Made by a program: the position numbers and the translations under genes
NCBI GenBank assembly: GCA_018982785.1
Contig: JAHHEN010000004.1
Coordinates: 377,001-441,000 of the forward strand
DNA: 64,000 nt
Source: Enterococcus innesii
Lineage (GTDB): Bacteria; Bacillota; Bacilli; Lactobacillales; Enterococcaceae
Direction: 5' to 3'
Shown here: positions 62,378 to 64,000 of the stretch, one piece after another
How positions within the stretch are numbered: the stretch's first letter is position 1
Layout of the letters: the number at the start of each line of letters is the position of its first letter
Notes under the pieces: model-generated
Databases searched by the model: none
What the model saw: only the letters and a program-made list of their open reading frames with translations
What the model was told of the DNA's origin: nothing

Positions 62378-63283
62378 GTGGAAGCATTCGAAAAAGCTCG
62401 AAAATTTATTTACAAAAACGCGCGCCCTGTAGACCTTGCTCGTTGGCAGTACCATTTTGAAAATGGATCTCGCGAGGCTGTCTTACAGGCGTTACAAGTC
62501 TACCAAAATGAAGATGGGGGGTATGGGCATGGTTTGGAACCTGATCATTGGAATCCCAACAGTACACCAATTGCAGTGTGGGAGGCATGTCGAATTTTAA
62601 GAGAGCTTGAATGCCTTCATTCGACAAATCCACAAGTCCAAGGGATTCTAAGGTATTTAGCTAGTGGAAAAGAATTTTCTGAAGGGAAATGGTTCAACCA
62701 AGTGCCGTCAACGGTATCCTATCCGCATGCGATTTGGTGGGAGAGTCCTGTGGGCGTGCCAGCAGACAACCCAACGGTCAGTCTAGCTGGTACGATCTTA
62801 AGGACAGGGGAAACGACCCTCTATCAAAAAGCACAAGCAATCGCCGAAACAGCGGTTGCAAGTTTTCTTAATGAGCCAACCAGTGAAATGCACACATTAG
62901 TCGTCTATCTAGAATTATTACAAGACTGTGAAGAAATCCAGTATCAGCCTGTTTTAGCAAATGAACGCTTTCGCGAGATCTTATTTCAGCAAATTCGCCA
63001 TACAGTCTCAAACGAGCCAGAAGAGTGGTTCACATCTTATGTCAGTAAACCTTCAAATTTTTTCTTTACAAGAGAGCAGCTGCTTGGGATTTTTAGTGAA
63101 GAATTATGTAAAAAAGAAGCCGAAAAAATTTTAGAACACCAACAAGCAGACGGATCATTTGTCATTCCATGGCAATGGGGAACGGATTACCCAGAGTTTT
63201 TCATTAGTAAACAGTGGTGGAAATCAATTGCTATCATTAAAAATATTTTGTTTTTGCGGGCTTTTCTAGACGAGCCTTTTTGA
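62378..63283 (+). CDS. Hypothetical protein with alpha/alpha-toroid (prenyltransferase-like) features
   Basis: A 301-residue soluble protein. The segment YQNEDGGYGHGLEPDHWNP near residue 46 and HQQADGSFVIPWQW near residue 265 resemble the QxxDGGW-like repeats of the squalene-cyclase/prenyltransferase toroid fold. No DxDD catalytic motif is seen, so cyclase activity is not claimed. It starts on GTG 62378 with AAGGAG about 9 bases upstream; the ATG two bases earlier is in another frame and soon stops. It stands alone. Confidence 0.7.
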   Translation: MEAFEKARKFIYKNARPVDLARWQYHFENGSREAVLQALQVYQNEDGGYGHGLEPDHWNPNSTPIAVWEACRILRELECLHSTNPQVQGILRYLASGKEFSEGKWFNQVPSTVSYPHAIWWESPVGVPADNPTVSLAGTILRTGETTLYQKAQAIAETAVASFLNEPTSEMHTLVVYLELLQDCEEIQYQPVLANERFREILFQQIRHTVSNEPEEWFTSYVSKPSNFFFTREQLLGIFSEELCKKEAEKILEHQQADGSFVIPWQWGTDYPEFFISKQWWKSIAIIKNILFLRAFLDEPF

Positions 63284-63392
63284 AATCGGTCATTTTTTAA
63301 TCAGCGATCTCGTTGAAAGAACAAAGGAATTTCCTTCTTATTTGAGATTCATGGAGTTCAGCTTCTAGAAATCCCAATAGTTTGTAAACCAG

Positions 63393-63424
63393 AGGTACAT
63401 TCATTGCCAGAATGTACCTTTTTT
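63393..63424 (+). terminator. Rho-independent terminator
   Basis: AGGTACATTC and GAATGTACCT arms (63393-63402, 63410-63419) with a 7-nt loop and T-run. Confidence 0.9.
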
Positions 63425-63490
63425 GCAGTAGAGGCTCTGACCTATTTTCAATTTTGTGGTACACTGAATAAGATGAATAGGAGTGGTAAT

Positions 63491-63763
63491 ATGCGGGATT
63501 ATCAATATCCTCTGGACTTAGATTGGTCGACGGATGAAATGGTCGTCGTCATGAAGATGTGGGAACGGTTAGAACAAGCCTATGAAAAAGGCCTTCCTAG
63601 TAGTACGTTTCTTGAGGCGTATCAAGCCTTTAAAAAAGTCGTTCCCAGCATTGGCGAGGAACGCCGTTTAGGTAGAGAATTTGAAGAACTATCAGGCTAT
63701 TCGTTATACCATGCCGTGCAGGCAGCGAAAAAGACTGAGGGAAAACTAAAAATGAAAGGATAG
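63491..63763 (+). CDS. UPF0223 (YktA-like) protein
   Basis: A 90-residue protein that matches the UPF0223/YktA family: DYQYPLDLDWSTDEMVVV at the start, KKVVPSIGEER in the middle. The function is unknown. I chose ATG 63491 with AGGAGTGG upstream. The next gene starts 8 bases after the stop, and the same pair (yktA, yktC) occurs in B. subtilis. Confidence 0.85.
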   Translation: MRDYQYPLDLDWSTDEMVVVMKMWERLEQAYEKGLPSSTFLEAYQAFKKVVPSIGEERRLGREFEELSGYSLYHAVQAAKKTEGKLKMKG

Positions 63764-63771
63764 ATCAACGA

Positions 63772-64000
63772 ATGCATGAAATCGTTAATGAAGTTCGCCA
63801 GTGGATGATCGCTGCAGGCGAAAGGATCAAAGACAATTTAAATAAAGAAGACTTGGTGGTCGAGACAAAATCAGGACGGAAAGACTTAGTGACAGAATTG
63901 GATAAAGCCACGCAAGATTTTCTGATTGGTAAGATCCAATCCTATAATCCGGATGCCAAAATTTTAGGGGAAGAAAACGGACTGGACACACTTGCCGACA
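63772..64000 (+). CDS. Inositol monophosphatase family protein, N-terminal part
   Basis: The frame runs off the window end after about 76 residues. It contains TKSGRKDLVTELDKATQDFL and KILGEENG, the first metal-site Glu region of the SuhB/YktC inositol monophosphatase family. AAAGGA precedes the ATG. It is probably co-transcribed with the UPF0223 gene. Confidence 0.85.
   Translation, partial: MHEIVNEVRQWMIAAGERIKDNLNKEDLVVETKSGRKDLVTELDKATQDFLIGKIQSYNPDAKILGEENGLDTLAD

Overview
This looks like a chromosomal segment of a low-GC Gram-positive coccus, almost certainly Enterococcus. The best marker is a 682-residue class B3 penicillin-binding protein (32834-34882) that matches enterococcal PBP5 closely over its length. 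Supporting signs are strong AGGAGG-type ribosome binding sites, T-box, M-box and purine riboswitch control, a PDH E2 with two lipoyl domains, and lactic-acid-bacteria-type PurBoxes. I cannot fix the species from sequence alone. No phage, integrase, IS element, CRISPR array or rRNA operon was seen.

Layout. 1-4730: plant-polysaccharide/sugar cluster (tail of a pectinesterase, DUF4064 membrane protein, GH43 glycosidase, sugar-binding lipoprotein, sugar isomerase-like protein). 4896-9260: VOC protein, small membrane protein, two related Ltp-type lipoproteins on the minus strand (one decayed), and a tRNA-Leu(GAG) gene. 9450-12657: an ABC-2 exporter. 12826-21742: alanine aminotransferase AlaA, a DUF2187 protein, an XRE/TPR regulator, NagA, an SDR, and a MacB/FtsX-type ABC system. 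21787-27403: two aromatic-acid-exporter-like proteins, an oxidoreductase, a VanY-type carboxypeptidase with a glucosaminidase, and a barrel protein. 27454-29544: guanine-type riboswitch with xpt and pbuX. 29640-46101: de novo purine synthesis, purEKB and purCSQLFMNHD, the two blocks separated by PBP5, a DUF1054 gene and an unknown gene on the other strand. 46271-49595: aldo/keto reductase, guaC, mnaA/wecB. 49913-52934: M-box riboswitch and MgtA, with a 24-codon ORF between them. 53370-58545: pdhABCD. 58617-60231: methionine T-box and metY. 60394-64000: MFS transporter, PfpI protein, toroid-type protein, UPF0223 and the start of an inositol monophosphatase.

Two themes stand out. First, purine genes share a regulatory layout: in front of purE, purC and guaC a CGAAC core lies exactly 42 bp upstream of the -35 hexamer, which puts it at about -75, as for the Lactococcus PurR activator. 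Second, eleven genes, including essential-pathway ones (purM, purH, pbuX, alaA, mnaA), are each broken by what looks like a single missing base, mostly in a homopolymer. Restoring one base gives a full-length protein every time. This pattern points to uncorrected sequencing deletions rather than pseudogenes, so these genes are annotated as single full-length CDSs with the shift noted.

The most interesting unexplained structures are the small ORF and Shine-Dalgarno-sequestering hairpin between the M-box and mgtA, and a folded leader RNA ahead of purE.
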